Source: Thermodesulfovibrionia bacterium (GTDB lineage: Bacteria; Nitrospirota; Thermodesulfovibrionia; UBA6902). From it: 43,660 nt of DNA. Shown here piece after piece: positions 33,083-42,675 of the stretch. Where the stretch lies: positions 1-43,660 of the forward strand of contig JAGVGM010000364.1 in NCBI GenBank assembly GCA_020057065.1, read 5' to 3'. Position 1 is the stretch's first letter, and the number at the start of each line of letters is the position of its first letter. The notes under the pieces were generated by a model, which was given only the letters and a program-made list of their open reading frames with translations, was not told the DNA's origin and made no database searches. A program made the translations under genes and the position numbers.

Positions 33083-33655
33083 TTATTCCTGAATTTCTTT
33101 CCCGGCAGAGAATGCCTTGCCAAGATACTTACCAATTCCATAATAATTGCGGCTTTCGGGTGCGAATAAAAATGGTTTTACCTTGCCTATATCGAGACCG
33201 CCTTTTTCGTCAAGCATTGATTCTTCGGCCTTTATATCCATGATCTCGCCGATAAACTGTGTATGGAGCCCGATTTCAATAGTATGTATCAGTTTGCACT
33301 CCAGAACAAAGGGGAATTCCTTGATATAAGGGGCATCCACAAGTTCACTTCTTATTGGAGTAAGTTTGGCAGCAGCGAACTTGTCAGTATCCTTCCCTGA
33401 AACCAGTCCGAAATAATCAGCCTCTTTCAGGTAGGCCTCTGAAGGAATGTTTATCGTAAAGGCCTTCCGGTCAGTAATATTACCGTGAGAATATGTAACC
33501 TTTCTGAGAGCCACCGCGATACAGGGCGGGCTTGAGCAGCAAAGGCCCCCCCACGAAGCAGTCATCACATTAGGTCTGTCGCCCTTATCGAAAGAACCGA
33601 CGACAAAGACAGGTGTTGGATAAACTATGGTTTTTGCGCCTAAAGATCTTTTCAT
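33083..33655 (-). CDS. Flavin reductase family protein
   Basis: 190 residues. [27 protein letters not shown] is the FMN-binding opening of flavin reductase-like proteins, followed by [20 protein letters not shown] and [23 protein letters not shown]. It binds FMN; substrates in this family vary, so the exact reaction is unknown. GGAGG precedes the ATG. Confidence 0.9.
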   Translation of the reverse strand: MKRSLGAKTIVYPTPVFVVGSFDKGDRPNVMTASWGGLCCSSPPCIAVALRKVTYSHGNITDRKAFTINIPSEAYLKEADYFGLVSGKDTDKFAAAKLTPIRSELVDAPYIKEFPFVLECKLIHTIEIGLHTQFIGEIMDIKAEESMLDEKGGLDIGKVKPFLFAPESRNYYGIGKYLGKAFSAGKEIQE

Positions 33656-33839
33656 AAGTCACCTCCTGATATTCGTGATCGTATTGCTCCTCTAATAATA
33701 TAGAATCATATCAGATTTTGTTATCGATTGTAATCGTTGCCAAGTTCAATATTAATCGGCCTCTCCTTGAATTCAGCCATCCCTGCAATATACAATACAC
33801 GATCTATGATGCTATCTGACATTTCTTTCTTTTAATTTT

Positions 33840-34367
33840 ATGCCTAAAGGATTAATACATGTTTATACCGGTGACGGCAAGGGGAAAACAACTGCTGCCT
33901 TTGGTCTTGCCATAAGAGCTGCTGGACACGGCAAAAAAGTCCTGATACTGCAGTTTCTTAAAAGCAGGACAAAGGATCTGGGAGAAAGGGCAATCGCAAT
34001 AGAAAGCGGTATAAAAGTGATAAAATTTAAAGGGCAAACAACACCTCTTTTTGACCCTAAAGTAAAACGTTCTGATCTAAAACGTAATATTAAAGAAGCG
34101 ATAGCCGTCTCAATAAATCACATAAAAAGCGGCGACTACGACCTTATAGTACTGGATGAGTTCAACAACCTTTTTCGTGACCACTATGCAACCTCCGAAG
34201 ATATCGATAATGTTTTGAGGGAGCAGCATGAAGGAGTTGAACTTGTCTTCACCGGCAGAGGGGCGCCAAAGGAATTAATTAAAATTGCGGACTATGTGAC
34301 CGAGATGCGCATGATCAAACATCCCTCTTCTAACGGAGTACAGGCGAGAAAAGGGATAGAATTTTAA
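33840..34367 (+). CDS. cobO: Cob(I)alamin adenosyltransferase (CobO/BtuR type)
   Basis: 175 residues. P-loop YTGDGKGKTTAAFGLAIRAAG, then LILQFLKS, DLIVLDEFNN and ELVFTGRGAPKELIKIADYVTEM are the standard CobO blocks. It transfers the adenosyl group from ATP to reduced cobalamin, giving coenzyme B12. It is followed 10 bp later by a rhodanese gene, suggesting co-transcription. The nickel/cobalt importer is 20 kb away and not linked. Confidence 0.96.
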   Translation: MPKGLIHVYTGDGKGKTTAAFGLAIRAAGHGKKVLILQFLKSRTKDLGERAIAIESGIKVIKFKGQTTPLFDPKVKRSDLKRNIKEAIAVSINHIKSGDYDLIVLDEFNNLFRDHYATSEDIDNVLREQHEGVELVFTGRGAPKELIKIADYVTEMRMIKHPSSNGVQARKGIEF

Positions 34368-34377
34368 AGGAGAAAAT

Positions 34378-34728
34378 ATGTCATACCAAAAAGAGTTCAA
34401 CCATTCATTGGAATGTATCAGTAAAGAAGAACTCCTGCAGCGCATGAGTGATAAAGCTGACTTTGTACTTGTGGATACAATCGGCAAGTATGATGGAAAC
34501 AGATTCAGGATCAAAGGGGCCAAAACTATACCGTATCTTGAAGTTATCGACAGAAGGAAGGAATTAATCCCTTTTGGAGAAATTATCATATACTGCAAGC
34601 ATAAAGATTGCGTAGCCTCAAAAAAAGTCGCCCTCGGACTAAAACTGCTGAATATCCGAAATGTAAAGGTCTATGAAGGCGGGATAGACGAATGGATGGG
34701 GTACAATTTTCCGGTTGAAGGTGAATAA
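34378..34728 (+). CDS. Rhodanese-like single-domain protein
   Basis: 116 residues. DFVLVDTIG, RIKGAKTIPYLEV and IIIYCKHKDCVASKKVA with KVYEGGIDEWMGYNFPVEG follow the rhodanese fold. The active-site Cys is the first in CKHKDC. It may transfer sulfur or reduce disulfide-like substrates. AAAGGAG lies seven bases before the ATG. Confidence 0.9.
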   Translation: MSYQKEFNHSLECISKEELLQRMSDKADFVLVDTIGKYDGNRFRIKGAKTIPYLEVIDRRKELIPFGEIIIYCKHKDCVASKKVALGLKLLNIRNVKVYEGGIDEWMGYNFPVEGE

Positions 34729-34762
34729 CTAATAAGAGTCAGTTTATAAATTCAATCCATGT

Positions 34763-34851
34763 GTCATTCCGGCTTGTCCGGAATCTTTTTGCAAAGAAGA
34801 TTCCCGACGCGCGGAGCCTGTCCCGACTTGTTCGGGGCTTGCGGGAATGAC
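34763..34851. repeat. Dispersed inverted-repeat element, second copy
   Basis: GTCATTCCGGCTTGTCCGG at the left and GCGGGAATGAC at the right, with inner palindromes. Related to 31427-31502 and likewise between convergent genes (rhodanese and VanZ-like). Confidence 0.75.
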
Positions 34852-34872
34852 GTCTTTTCCGAAAAAAGCACT

Positions 34873-35709
34873 TTATTTAAGCCTCTTCAACCATCGCATT
34901 CCCAGCATCCATATTGAGATCAATGAGATCAATATCAAGGACCATGCCGTTTTCAGGAAAGCAAATTTTGACATCGGCTCTTCTGCCCTCAGCCATGAAA
35001 GACTTTGAAAGACAGCGGTATAACTTTTCACTGCACTTGGAGTATTGGAAAGGCAAAGTCCCAGAAAGATCAGATCAACGGTCAGTACAACCATTAGCAT
35101 CTTTACAGAGATCTTCGCTATCGGCTGATCTATGAAACCGGGCCTGATCCCTTTCCAGATCGCAAGCTGAAATATCAGTCCTCCAACGACATTTGTCCCG
35201 ACATCTCGAAAATCCCAGTACCGTTTGGGGATCATCCATTGTATAAATTCGTCTGTTGTTCCAATTAACAGGACTATTAATATGGTTATTATATAAATTG
35301 CCCGGTCCCGGATCTTATATTGCAGGGCGTTGAATATAAAGTACGAAAGCAGGCCGAATTCGATCAAATGGAACGATTCTTCAGGATATTTGTCCAGCTT
35401 GATCGTTAAAAATATGTATAATCCGGCACAAATAACCAGCCAGGCATATTGAGATATTTTCCTGACTTTAAACTTAACAATAAAAAAATAGAGCAGTACA
35501 GCGAGTCCACATGCAACGATAAAAACAGCAAAATAAGTAAAAAAATCCCGCCCGATTGTATTAGCAATAATTTTCTGAATGCTTCTTGCTACAGGTATTG
35601 TGAAGAAAATGGCAAAGCTGCATAGAAATACCCACAGCCAGGCCTTCCGGTTCCAGTCCCTGATAATTTCAGAATCAGACGTTTTAGTCTCCTGCGGTTT
35701 CATTTTCAA
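34873..35709 (-). CDS. VanZ-like membrane protein
   Basis: 278 residues with about eight transmembrane helices. Conserved VanZ features are HLIEFGLLSYF, GTTDEFIQWMIPKRYWDFRD and VGTNVVGGLIFQLAIW. VanZ gives low teicoplanin resistance in some bacteria, but most family members have no known role. Divergent from the glutaminyl cyclase gene. Confidence 0.85.
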   Translation of the reverse strand: MKMKPQETKTSDSEIIRDWNRKAWLWVFLCSFAIFFTIPVARSIQKIIANTIGRDFFTYFAVFIVACGLAVLLYFFIVKFKVRKISQYAWLVICAGLYIFLTIKLDKYPEESFHLIEFGLLSYFIFNALQYKIRDRAIYIITILIVLLIGTTDEFIQWMIPKRYWDFRDVGTNVVGGLIFQLAIWKGIRPGFIDQPIAKISVKMLMVVLTVDLIFLGLCLSNTPSAVKSYTAVFQSLSWLRAEEPMSKFAFLKTAWSLILISLISIWMLGMRWLKRLK

Positions 35710-35766
35710 TATTTCTAAAAAATACAGCTTTAATTTTAAGCCAAGAGCAAGTTATTATCAAATACT

Positions 35767-36606
35767 ATGAAGAGCTGTCTGTGGAACTGTTTATTAGATC
35801 TGACAATATTATTTTTCTTTGTGATATTGACAGGATTCAATCCTCTCTCTTTAACAGCCTCTGCTGAATCAGAAAAAGCAGTTGCATCTGTTCCTGTTTA
35901 TAAATTCAAGATCCTCAATATATATCCTCATGACCAGAATGCCTTCACACAGGGGTTGTTTTTCGAAGAAGGCTTTTTGTATGAAGGGACCGGCCTTAAC
36001 GGTCAGTCTGCTTTGCGAAAGATAAATCTGAAAACTGGAGACATATTGAAGATACATAAACTGCCGCAAGAGTTTTTTGGTGAAGGAATTGTTCTTTATA
36101 ATGATAAGATAATACAACTGACGTGGAAGTCCCATGTTGGCTTTGTTTACGACAAAAACAGCTTCAAACTGCTTGGTACCTTCTTTTATCCAACTGAAGG
36201 ATGGGGGATCACATATGACGGCAAACAACTTATAATGAGTGACGGTACGGCAAATTTGTATTTCCTGAACCCTGAAACACTGAAAGTGACACGACGCATT
36301 GAAGTGCGCGATCAGAACATACCTGTAACAAAACTTAATGAACTTGAATATGTCCGTGGCGAAATATTTGCAAACGTATGGCTTACGAACAGGATCGCAA
36401 GAATTGACCCGCAGAGCGGCAGAGTCACCGGATGGATAGACCTAAAAGGACTCTCACCTTTCAAAGATAGTGACAATGAAATGAAAGCCCTCAATGGTAT
36501 CGCATATGACGCAAATAACAACAGACTGTTTGTTACAGGCAAATTATGGCCCAATATTTATGAGATCAAGCTGGTTCCGGCGGAGCGGTCCGGGAAAGAC
36601 AAATGA
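35767..36606 (+). CDS. Glutaminyl-peptide cyclotransferase, secreted
   Basis: 279 residues with a signal peptide or anchor (hydrophobic residues about 10-28, then TASAES). The mature part is a five-bladed propeller of the plant/bacterial type: YPHDQNAFTQGLFFEEGFLYEGTGL, GEGIVLYNDKIIQLTWK, TYDGKQLIMSDG, LNELEYVRGEIFANVW and LNGIAYDANNNRLFVTGK are all family blocks. It cyclises N-terminal glutamine to pyroglutamate on exported proteins. A hairpin follows the stop. Confidence 0.93.
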   Translation: MKSCLWNCLLDLTILFFFVILTGFNPLSLTASAESEKAVASVPVYKFKILNIYPHDQNAFTQGLFFEEGFLYEGTGLNGQSALRKINLKTGDILKIHKLPQEFFGEGIVLYNDKIIQLTWKSHVGFVYDKNSFKLLGTFFYPTEGWGITYDGKQLIMSDGTANLYFLNPETLKVTRRIEVRDQNIPVTKLNELEYVRGEIFANVWLTNRIARIDPQSGRVTGWIDLKGLSPFKDSDNEMKALNGIAYDANNNRLFVTGKLWPNIYEIKLVPAERSGKDK

Positions 36607-36637
36607 GATACCCCGCAGCAAAACTGCGAGGTGTCTT
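36607..36637 (+). terminator. Hairpin after the glutaminyl cyclase gene
   Basis: ATACCCCGCAG, loop CAAAA, CTGCGAGGTGT (9 of 11 pairs), then TCTTCT. It lacks a strong T-run, so it is a weak intrinsic terminator at best. Confidence 0.45.
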
Positions 36638-36650
36638 CTGATCAAATAAC

Positions 36651-37133
36651 ATGAAAATAAAACATCATGCACTTGCCTCAACAATAATATCAGGGGTTCT
36701 GTACTCTATCTTCAGATCATGGGGATTGGCTGTTGCTTCATTTGTTTCAGGAATTTTAGTTGATCTGGATCATATTGTTGATTACTGGATCGAGTACGGT
36801 TTAAGGTTTGACCTGAAGCAGTTCTTTAATTATTTTGATGAAAAAAACTTCGGGAATCGGAAGAGATTGTTTTTTATCTTTCATGCATGGGAATGGCTGA
36901 TCATTATTGCAGCGGCGGCATGGCTGACAGACTGGAATCTGTGGATCACAGGACTGCTTATCGGATACGGTCAGCATATTATCCTTGATGAAATTTACAA
37001 TAGTTCGCAGTACCGGCTTAGACCATATGTATTGGGTTATTTCCTGTTTTGGCGGTGGAAGAACGGTTTTGAATTTAAAACGCCCTGTTCTAACGCAGAA
37101 AATTCCGACAAACATAATGATCAGATGCCTTAG
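36651..37133 (+). CDS. Integral membrane protein, possible membrane-bound metal-dependent hydrolase-like
   Basis: 160 residues with three to four hydrophobic segments. Histidine/aspartate pairs face each other in DLDHIVDYWIEYG, IFHAWEWL and GYGQHIILDEIYN, recalling the YdjM/DUF457 family of membrane-bound hydrolase-like proteins. Function unknown. It starts 45 bp after the glutaminyl cyclase gene. Confidence 0.65.
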   Translation: MKIKHHALASTIISGVLYSIFRSWGLAVASFVSGILVDLDHIVDYWIEYGLRFDLKQFFNYFDEKNFGNRKRLFFIFHAWEWLIIIAAAAWLTDWNLWITGLLIGYGQHIILDEIYNSSQYRLRPYVLGYFLFWRWKNGFEFKTPCSNAENSDKHNDQMP

Positions 37134-37545
37134 TCATTATTTATTTGTACAAATACTGTCAAAGTATTTTTTGAAATATTATTAGTCTCCGATTCTCAAC
37201 ACTTTCTCCCGAAAATAGAGATGCTGTTATTGCTAATACCTGCAAGTGAATAATCTGTGAAGATTTTACATCCGATGATTTCAGGTTGAAAGAGATATTT
37301 TCATTTGATCGATGGAATGTTTATTTTGCTAACAAGGAGGCATATAAAGAAAATTGATTTCGCCAATATATTAGTGGTGTTAACTATCCATCAGCGAACC
37401 CCGATTGGTAGATGCAAGACCTGACCCTCTTCCGTGCTTCCGGGCTGTCCAAGCGGACGGGGTAGAAAACTTTCACAAAGTCAATTTTTGACGCGGCAAG
37501 CCGCGGGGAATTTGACCCGATGAGCTTAAAAATGGCAAACTCCGT
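37134..37545. other. 412-bp gene-free stretch with REP-like repeat remnants
   Basis: No convincing open frame. The right half carries TGCAAGACCTGACCC (37410-37426 area) and a stem CGCGGC-AA-GCCGCG at 37492-37505 beside GGGGAATTTGACCC. Both resemble REP sequences that accompany IS200/RAYT transposases, so this is probably decayed repeat DNA (inference). A short hairpin GTCC-AAGC-GGAC lies at 37447-37458. No riboswitch that I recognise. Confidence 0.45.
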
Positions 37546-38385
37546 TTATATAAACAGTCCGGCAAAAAGAGAACCGCTTTTGACTTCCATTACTGTATCA
37601 TTCAAGTCATCTTCCGATATGCCGAGCATGTCAAGACAGGAATGATCCAGGTAGTGACTGTAATCCCGTTCTACTGACTTAATAATATTTTGAGAGGTTA
37701 TATAATCGGCAATATGCACGACGGCAACATGTTTTAAATTGTTTTGTGCAAGAGAGGGTGTATGATGATATAAGACCGTATCTAAAACAGTGTCGGGCAG
37801 ATTCCATTTTTCAGCCAGCCAGTTGCCTATGTCGGCATGCGTAAAATCGAAAACCTTTCTCTCTGCATCGGGAAGAGTATTATCTCTTTCACATGCGTTT
37901 AGTATTTCCAGATACTTTCCAGGAAAATACCTGCTCAGTATCAATAAACCCAAGTCATGCAACAATCCACAAATCAAAATTTCATCTTGAATTGTCAACC
38001 TGAATCGCCGAGACAGTAGTTTCGCGGTCAATCCAACGGCTACAGAGTGATTGAAAACCCTCTGATAATCAAGTACGCTTTGATGTCTCTCACCATCAAG
38101 AATAGTCATTATCGATATTCCAAACGCTATATTCTTAACCATATCAAAACCTATCCTGAAAATTGCATCATTGAGAGTTTTGACAGGCGTTCCCAATCCA
38201 AAAAACACTGAGTTGCCAGCGCTTAATACCCTTGAAGAAATGGCAGGATCGTTCTCAATTATTTTTATGAGTTTATTGACCGAGAGCAGGTCGTCATCAA
38301 TGACAGCTAAAATTTCCTGTGCAATGGCCGGAAGCGTAGGAATTTTTGTGATCTTCACCACATGCAGCTTTAAAGAATTGTTCAT
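37546..38385 (-). CDS. HDOD-domain signalling protein
   Basis: 279 residues. ITKIPTLPAIAQEILAVIDD and IENDPAISSRVLSAGNSVFFG open the HDOD domain, followed by FDMVKNIAFGISIM and HSVAVGLTAKLLSRRF with a GLLHDLG HD-like element. HDOD proteins are non-enzymatic or weakly enzymatic signalling scaffolds. It follows a response regulator gene (46-bp gap) on the same strand and probably works with it. Confidence 0.92.
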   Translation of the reverse strand: MNNSLKLHVVKITKIPTLPAIAQEILAVIDDDLLSVNKLIKIIENDPAISSRVLSAGNSVFFGLGTPVKTLNDAIFRIGFDMVKNIAFGISIMTILDGERHQSVLDYQRVFNHSVAVGLTAKLLSRRFRLTIQDEILICGLLHDLGLLILSRYFPGKYLEILNACERDNTLPDAERKVFDFTHADIGNWLAEKWNLPDTVLDTVLYHHTPSLAQNNLKHVAVVHIADYITSQNIIKSVERDYSHYLDHSCLDMLGISEDDLNDTVMEVKSGSLFAGLFI

Positions 38386-38431
38386 GATCGCTTGTCCCCT
38401 TCTGAGTGAGAAAGAATACCAATAATTGTAA

Positions 38432-38848
38432 CTACCTGTTAAAAAAATTATTATCGGATATCTGACCGGATTTTCTTGATGTCCTTTTCCGCAACGCCTC
38501 GTCTATAGTATCAATAAGCTTATCAATATCGAGTGGTTTCGTGAGGAAAGCAAAAGCGCCCAGGCTAAAAGCCTTTCGCATTGTGTCAGCGGGAGCAAAA
38601 CCGGTCATCATTATAACTTCCGTATCGGAATAGTTCTTCTTTATTTCTGCGAGGGCGGTTATTCCATCCATCCCGGGCATCATGAAGTCAAGCACTATCA
38701 AATCAACGGAATGCTCAGCCATATATATGAAGGCTTCTTCTGCCGCGCAGGCAGTGGAAACGGCATATTTATCTTTTAGAATAAACAAGAGAAACTCACG
38801 CAGTTCTCTCTGATCGTCGACTATAAGAACCCTTTCTTTTGTGGACAT
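38432..38848 (-). CDS. Single-domain response regulator
   Basis: 138 residues from ATG 38848 (MSTKERVLIVDDQRELREFL). Acidic pair VDD, phosphoacceptor Asp in LIVLDFMMPGMDG, MMTGF and the conserved Lys in AFLTKPLD form a complete CheY-like receiver with a short basic tail and no output domain. GGGGG precedes the start. It probably acts through the downstream HDOD protein; the partner kinase is not in the window. Confidence 0.94.
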   Translation of the reverse strand: MSTKERVLIVDDQRELREFLLFILKDKYAVSTACAAEEAFIYMAEHSVDLIVLDFMMPGMDGITALAEIKKNYSDTEVIMMTGFAPADTMRKAFSLGAFAFLTKPLDIDKLIDTIDEALRKRTSRKSGQISDNNFFNR

Positions 38849-39058
38849 AATGTATCCCCCCTCATAATTTAAATAATACAAAAATTATTGTCGTATGCCT
38901 CTCAACATGGAATCATTCTGCAATGCAGTCACTGATAAGATGCTGAGAAGTATCTTCATAAATTACCACACCCTCTTGGCGTATTCTCCGTTGTGATAAA
39001 CAAAGTTTACTGTTATCAGTTATGTTGTTATCCCTACACTGCCGCTACAACCATAATA

Positions 39059-39101
39059 CAACTGCAGGTTGTTAATATCAAGCTAAAACAACCTGCGGTT
39101 G
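39059..39101. promoter_or_regulatory. Inverted repeat upstream of the XRE regulator, candidate operator
   Basis: CAACTGCAGGTTGTT (39059-39073) and AACAACCTGCGGTTG (39087-39101) pair at 14 of 15 positions, 13 bases apart. It lies 50 bp before the regulator start and has no T-run, so an operator is likelier than a terminator. The left arm is itself partly palindromic. Confidence 0.6.
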
Positions 39102-39150
39102 GTAGACACTTACATCCCAGAGTTGTATTTTGAGGAGGAAGGAAAAACAT

Positions 39151-39531
39151 ATGGTTGCAGATAACAAAATGATCGGAAATAGAATTAAGCAGAGGAGAGA
39201 GCAGCTCAACATTTCACAGGAGAAACTTGGAGAGACGATAGGAGTAACCTACCAGCAGATACAAAAATATGAGAAAGGGGCAAACAAGGTAAGCGCTGAA
39301 AGACTCTCGATGATTGCCAATAAACTGAAGGTCCCGATAAACTTTTTCTTCGAAAGCGCAAAGGAATTTGTTGTAGCCGAGGAGCGGGAAGATAAAAACT
39401 ACAACATTCATGTGGAAAAGGCGCTATCGCCTCAGGAACAGGAACTGTTACACTGTTTCAGGTTTCTTCCGGACAAAGATGCAAAGTCGAAACTTCTCGG
39501 GTTTTTAAGGGCGATGTGTAAGAAGAAATAG
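39151..39531 (+). CDS. XRE-family helix-turn-helix regulator
   Basis: 126 residues from ATG 39151, preceded by GAGGAGGAAGG. IGNRIKQRREQLNISQEKLG, VTYQQIQKYEKGANKVSAER and LSMIANKLKVPINFFFE form the five-helix Cro/CI domain in the first 70 residues. The remaining helical tail probably dimerises. An upstream frame to TTG 39130 runs through the ribosome-binding site and is unlikely. The inverted repeat at 39059-39101 suggests self-regulation. Confidence 0.92.
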   Translation: MVADNKMIGNRIKQRREQLNISQEKLGETIGVTYQQIQKYEKGANKVSAERLSMIANKLKVPINFFFESAKEFVVAEEREDKNYNIHVEKALSPQEQELLHCFRFLPDKDAKSKLLGFLRAMCKKK

Positions 39532-39870
39532 CTCAACTTACAGCAACACTATAATTTGATGAATAGAGTTCAGTCAACTACCTTTTTTACTCAAGAAATA
39601 CTTAAGAATACTCAAGAATCCCTTGACTCTATCAAAAACTTTCTCTATACGTGAAAACACGTTTCATGCAAATCCGTTCAATAGCTAACCCGGTTTATTC
39701 ATAAATTTTTATTTGGAGCAAGCCATGGTTCAAAGACATTTTTCATTTTACTTATTACTTATTATATCGGCAGTTTCCTTAAAGTCTTAAGTCCCCGTTA
39801 AACAAGGGTAAAGTTTGTTTGTTAAAATGCCGATATGATTATATAACATTAAACATATTGAGCAGAAATA
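39532..39870 (+). other. 339-bp gene-free stretch with a predicted promoter
   Basis: A TTGACT (39623-39628) and TATACG (39646-39651) with 17-base spacing form a good sigma-70-like promoter pointing at the barrel gene about 220 bp downstream. Just upstream, CTCAAGAA-type words repeat three times (39592-39618), a possible activator site. No open frame or structured RNA recognised. Confidence 0.5.
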
Positions 39871-39891
39871 ATGGGAAACCGTTTTGTCGAC

Positions 39892-40677
39892 ATGAAGTTA
39901 TTTAGACCTTTTGGTTTTAGAAAATATTTTATAAGCACACTCGCAATATTAATTATTTCGGAAACAGCTTTTGCCGCCCATCCACTTGTCACAGATGACA
40001 CGGGAACACAGGGAAAGGGAACGAGGCAGTTTGAGTTTATTGCAGAATATGGACACGATGAAGAAGACGGGATTACATCAAAGAGCATTGAGTTCCCAAC
40101 AATACCGGTATTTTCATATGGAATAACCGATAACGCAGACCTTGTCCTTGGAATTATGTACCAGTATATCCGTACAATAGAAAATGAAACCCCAACTACA
40201 GAGGATGGGATTTCAGATATATCAATAGAACTGAAATGGCGATTTTATGAAAAAGAAGGCATTAGTTTTGCTTTGAAACCCGGCATAACTCTTCCAACAG
40301 GGGATGAAGAAAAGGGGTTAGGCGCCGGTAAAACAACATTCGGCCTGCTCCTTATTACCACAAAAGAGGCAAGTCCATGGGCCTTCCATCTGAACCTTGG
40401 ATATAACAGGAACGAAAATAAGGTTGACGATAGAAAAGATATATGGCACGCCTCTCTTGCTTCAGAGGTAGAGGTTATCAAAGATCTGAAAATCGTCGCG
40501 AACTTCGGAATAGAGCGAAACCCTGATAAGTCATCGAGTACTGATCCTGCCTTTGCCTTAGGTGGTTTAATCTATTCTATATCAGAAAGCTTTGATATTG
40601 ACTTTGGTGTAAAAGGTGGTCTTAATAAGCCCGAAACTGACTATTCAATTCTCACAGGGGTTGTGAAAAAGTTTTAA
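39892..40677 (+). CDS. Predicted outer-membrane beta-barrel protein, paralogue of the nickel-operon gene
   Basis: About 261 residues from ATG 39892; ATG 39871 is also possible. The signal peptide (YFISTLAILIISETAFA) is followed by AAHPLVTDDTGTQGKG, and the protein ends in VKKF. Long identical blocks with the gene at 12924-13742 (GISDISIELKWRFYE, KDIWHASLASEVEVIKDLK, DPAFALGGLIYS) show clear paralogy. It stands alone, behind the promoter in the preceding gap. Function unknown; the other copy hints at metal or small-solute passage. Confidence 0.8.
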   Translation: MKLFRPFGFRKYFISTLAILIISETAFAAHPLVTDDTGTQGKGTRQFEFIAEYGHDEEDGITSKSIEFPTIPVFSYGITDNADLVLGIMYQYIRTIENETPTTEDGISDISIELKWRFYEKEGISFALKPGITLPTGDEEKGLGAGKTTFGLLLITTKEASPWAFHLNLGYNRNENKVDDRKDIWHASLASEVEVIKDLKIVANFGIERNPDKSSSTDPAFALGGLIYSISESFDIDFGVKGGLNKPETDYSILTGVVKKF

Positions 40678-40683
40678 ATTACG

Positions 40684-40704
40684 ACGGCTTTCTTAGCCGT
40701 TATT
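40684..40704. terminator. Hairpin between the convergent barrel and chemotaxis genes
   Basis: ACGGCT, loop TTCTT, AGCCGT, followed by TATT. It overlaps the stop of the chemotaxis gene and could serve both directions weakly. Confidence 0.45.
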
Positions 40705-42423
40705 ACCTGCCGGCGCATTCGCAGAGGCGAAACCCTGGCGGTTATTATTTCCGGCAGTACGAGATGCGCTTTGTTTGCCGCTATAAGAACCTGTTTTAAA
40801 CCACGATACAAGTTCCTTCATTTCACCTGCAATGCGTGCAAGTTCATTTGAGGATGTATTAATCTGTGAAACTGCATCTCGTGAAGTCCCGAATGAACCG
40901 GCAACGTTTTCCATGCTGGCCGACACCTGCTCGACCGCCGAAGACTGCTCTTCAGTCGCAGAAGCTATTGACCTTACCATCTCAAGACATTTATCGGATG
41001 CACATACAATCTTTTCAAGCGAGTCTTTAGCATGACTTGCCTGTTTCACTCCCTCTTCAACCTCTGATTGATTTTTCTTCATGCTCTGCACTGACGTCTC
41101 TGTTTCCCTCTGTATCTTCTTAATCATCTCTGTTATCTCTTCGGTTGCCTTGCCGGTTTTTTCTGCAAGCTTTCTCACCTCATCAGCCACTACCGCAAAC
41201 CCCCTTCCCTGTTCACCTGCCCTTGCCGCCTCGATAGCAGCGTTCAGGGCAAGCAGATTAGTCTGTCCGGCAATATCATTAATTACATTAATAATAGCTC
41301 CAATCTGCTTACTGCTCTCGCCCAATTCACCTATTGTTTGCGAAGACCTTGCAACATTGTCGGCTATATTTAACATGTTTTTAACTGTTTGCTCAACAAC
41401 AGACTTGCCCTCACCGGCAATACTGACAGACTCCTTTGCCGCATCAGAGGCGCTCGCAGAGTTCCTTGCAACTTCTACAATGGTCTGGGACACTTCGGTT
41501 ATCGCAGCGGTGGATTGTTCTATCTCATTCGCCTGTTCATTAATGCCGGAGCTTATTTGTCCAGTTGTTGCCGATACTTCTTCCGCATTACTTGCAACTG
41601 TATTTGAGAGGTCTTTTATCTGTCCGGCAATTTTGCCAAGATTCTCTACCAGGGTTTTAAATGATATCTGCAGCTGACCGAATTCATCGCTTCTGTTTGT
41701 GTCAATTTCAATATCAAGCTCGCCGTCGGCTAATTTTTTTGTTGCTGATATCCCGGCATAAAGCGGCTTGGTTATAGCGCGTGCCAGTAACAGGCTGCTC
41801 AGGATGCCGGTAAATATTAGAAAAATGTTTAATGCTACTATTGCGTTCCTTACATCGTTTACTGAAGATGAAACCGTTCCCAGTTTTTTCTCCATATTAT
41901 CAATTTGTTCCTTAACAAACGGCTCCAGCACCTCACTAAGCGCATCAGAGGCCCTGTCAAAATCACCCATTATCTTGTTTCCCGCACCGGTTCCGGCTTC
42001 AATGTAAGCCTTAGCCATCTTTTTGCCTGTCTCATTATAAGCGTCTACCCTGCCTTTCAGCTCCTGGATTTTTTGAACTCCTGCGGTATTGTTTTCTTTC
42101 TCATACATCTCTTTAAATTTCGATAAACCGTTAATAACAAAATTATAACTTTTTTCAGCTTCATCAAACCCGTCATTGAGTCCGTCCTGCCCGCGGGTAG
42201 CTGATATATCAGTAAGCCACTGCTGTATCTCAACAATATTTCTGTTCATACGTTCCGCGAGCAGCGCAAATTCAACATTCTTGTTCCTCACTTCCTCAAT
42301 ATTGTTAGAAACATTTGAACTAACTGAAAAGGTCCAGATACCCAAAAGTGTTATCAGGATTGTTGGGACTGCAAAATACAAAATGATTTTATCTCTCGTT
42401 TTTACGTTATTTAAAAAGCTCAT
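40693..42423 (-). CDS. Methyl-accepting chemotaxis protein
   Basis: 576 residues. One transmembrane helix near 13-33 and a second near 190-212 enclose a four-helix-bundle sensor (about 35-185). A HAMP domain follows (about 213-265), then the signalling hairpin with the tip [37 protein letters not shown]. It senses an unknown periplasmic ligand and controls CheA. No C-terminal CheR/CheB docking pentapeptide. GGAGG precedes the ATG. No other che gene nearby. Confidence 0.95.
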   Translation of the reverse strand: MSFLNNVKTRDKIILYFAVPTILITLLGIWTFSVSSNVSNNIEEVRNKNVEFALLAERMNRNIVEIQQWLTDISATRGQDGLNDGFDEAEKSYNFVINGLSKFKEMYEKENNTAGVQKIQELKGRVDAYNETGKKMAKAYIEAGTGAGNKIMGDFDRASDALSEVLEPFVKEQIDNMEKKLGTVSSSVNDVRNAIVALNIFLIFTGILSSLLLARAITKPLYAGISATKKLADGELDIEIDTNRSDEFGQLQISFKTLVENLGKIAGQIKDLSNTVASNAEEVSATTGQISSGINEQANEIEQSTAAITEVSQTIVEVARNSASASDAAKESVSIAGEGKSVVEQTVKNMLNIADNVARSSQTIGELGESSKQIGAIINVINDIAGQTNLLALNAAIEAARAGEQGRGFAVVADEVRKLAEKTGKATEEITEMIKKIQRETETSVQSMKKNQSEVEEGVKQASHAKDSLEKIVCASDKCLEMVRSIASATEEQSSAVEQVSASMENVAGSFGTSRDAVSQINTSSNELARIAGEMKELVSWFKTGSYSGKQSASRTAGNNNRQGFASANAPAGNNG

Positions 42424-42601
42424 GATCCCCCTCCTAATTAGAATAGAAAAACTTACTATTAATCTTTTATAGTATTATCGGCAGATATTAACATTTACTT
42501 AAATGAGGCCCAGGTAAACATGACCATTTTAAGGTAATAGCAAGGCATTCTGAATTAAAACTCTTTTCACGAGAGGATTGTCCACGAATGAATTATAGTC
42601 C

Positions 42602-42662
42602 TTGACTTTACAGTTTAATGATGCAATAATAGAATCATAATGACTCATTTATGAGTCATTAT
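42602..42662 (+). promoter_or_regulatory. VapBC promoter with perfect 26-bp palindromic operator
   Basis: TTGACT (42602-42607) and AATAAT (42625-42630) are 17 bases apart. Right after lies ATAATGACTCAT-TT-ATGAGTCATTAT (42637-42662), a perfect palindrome at the expected transcription start, ending at the ribosome-binding site GGAGGTG. The layout fits autorepression by the antitoxin or antitoxin-toxin complex. Confidence 0.75.
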
Positions 42663-42675
42663 GGAGGTGATTAGA

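Noticed and set aside
37380-37520. Possible riboswitch or small RNA before the HDOD gene
   Set aside because: Short hairpins exist, but no known conserved core; the words match REP-like repeat DNA and point away from an RNA class I can name.
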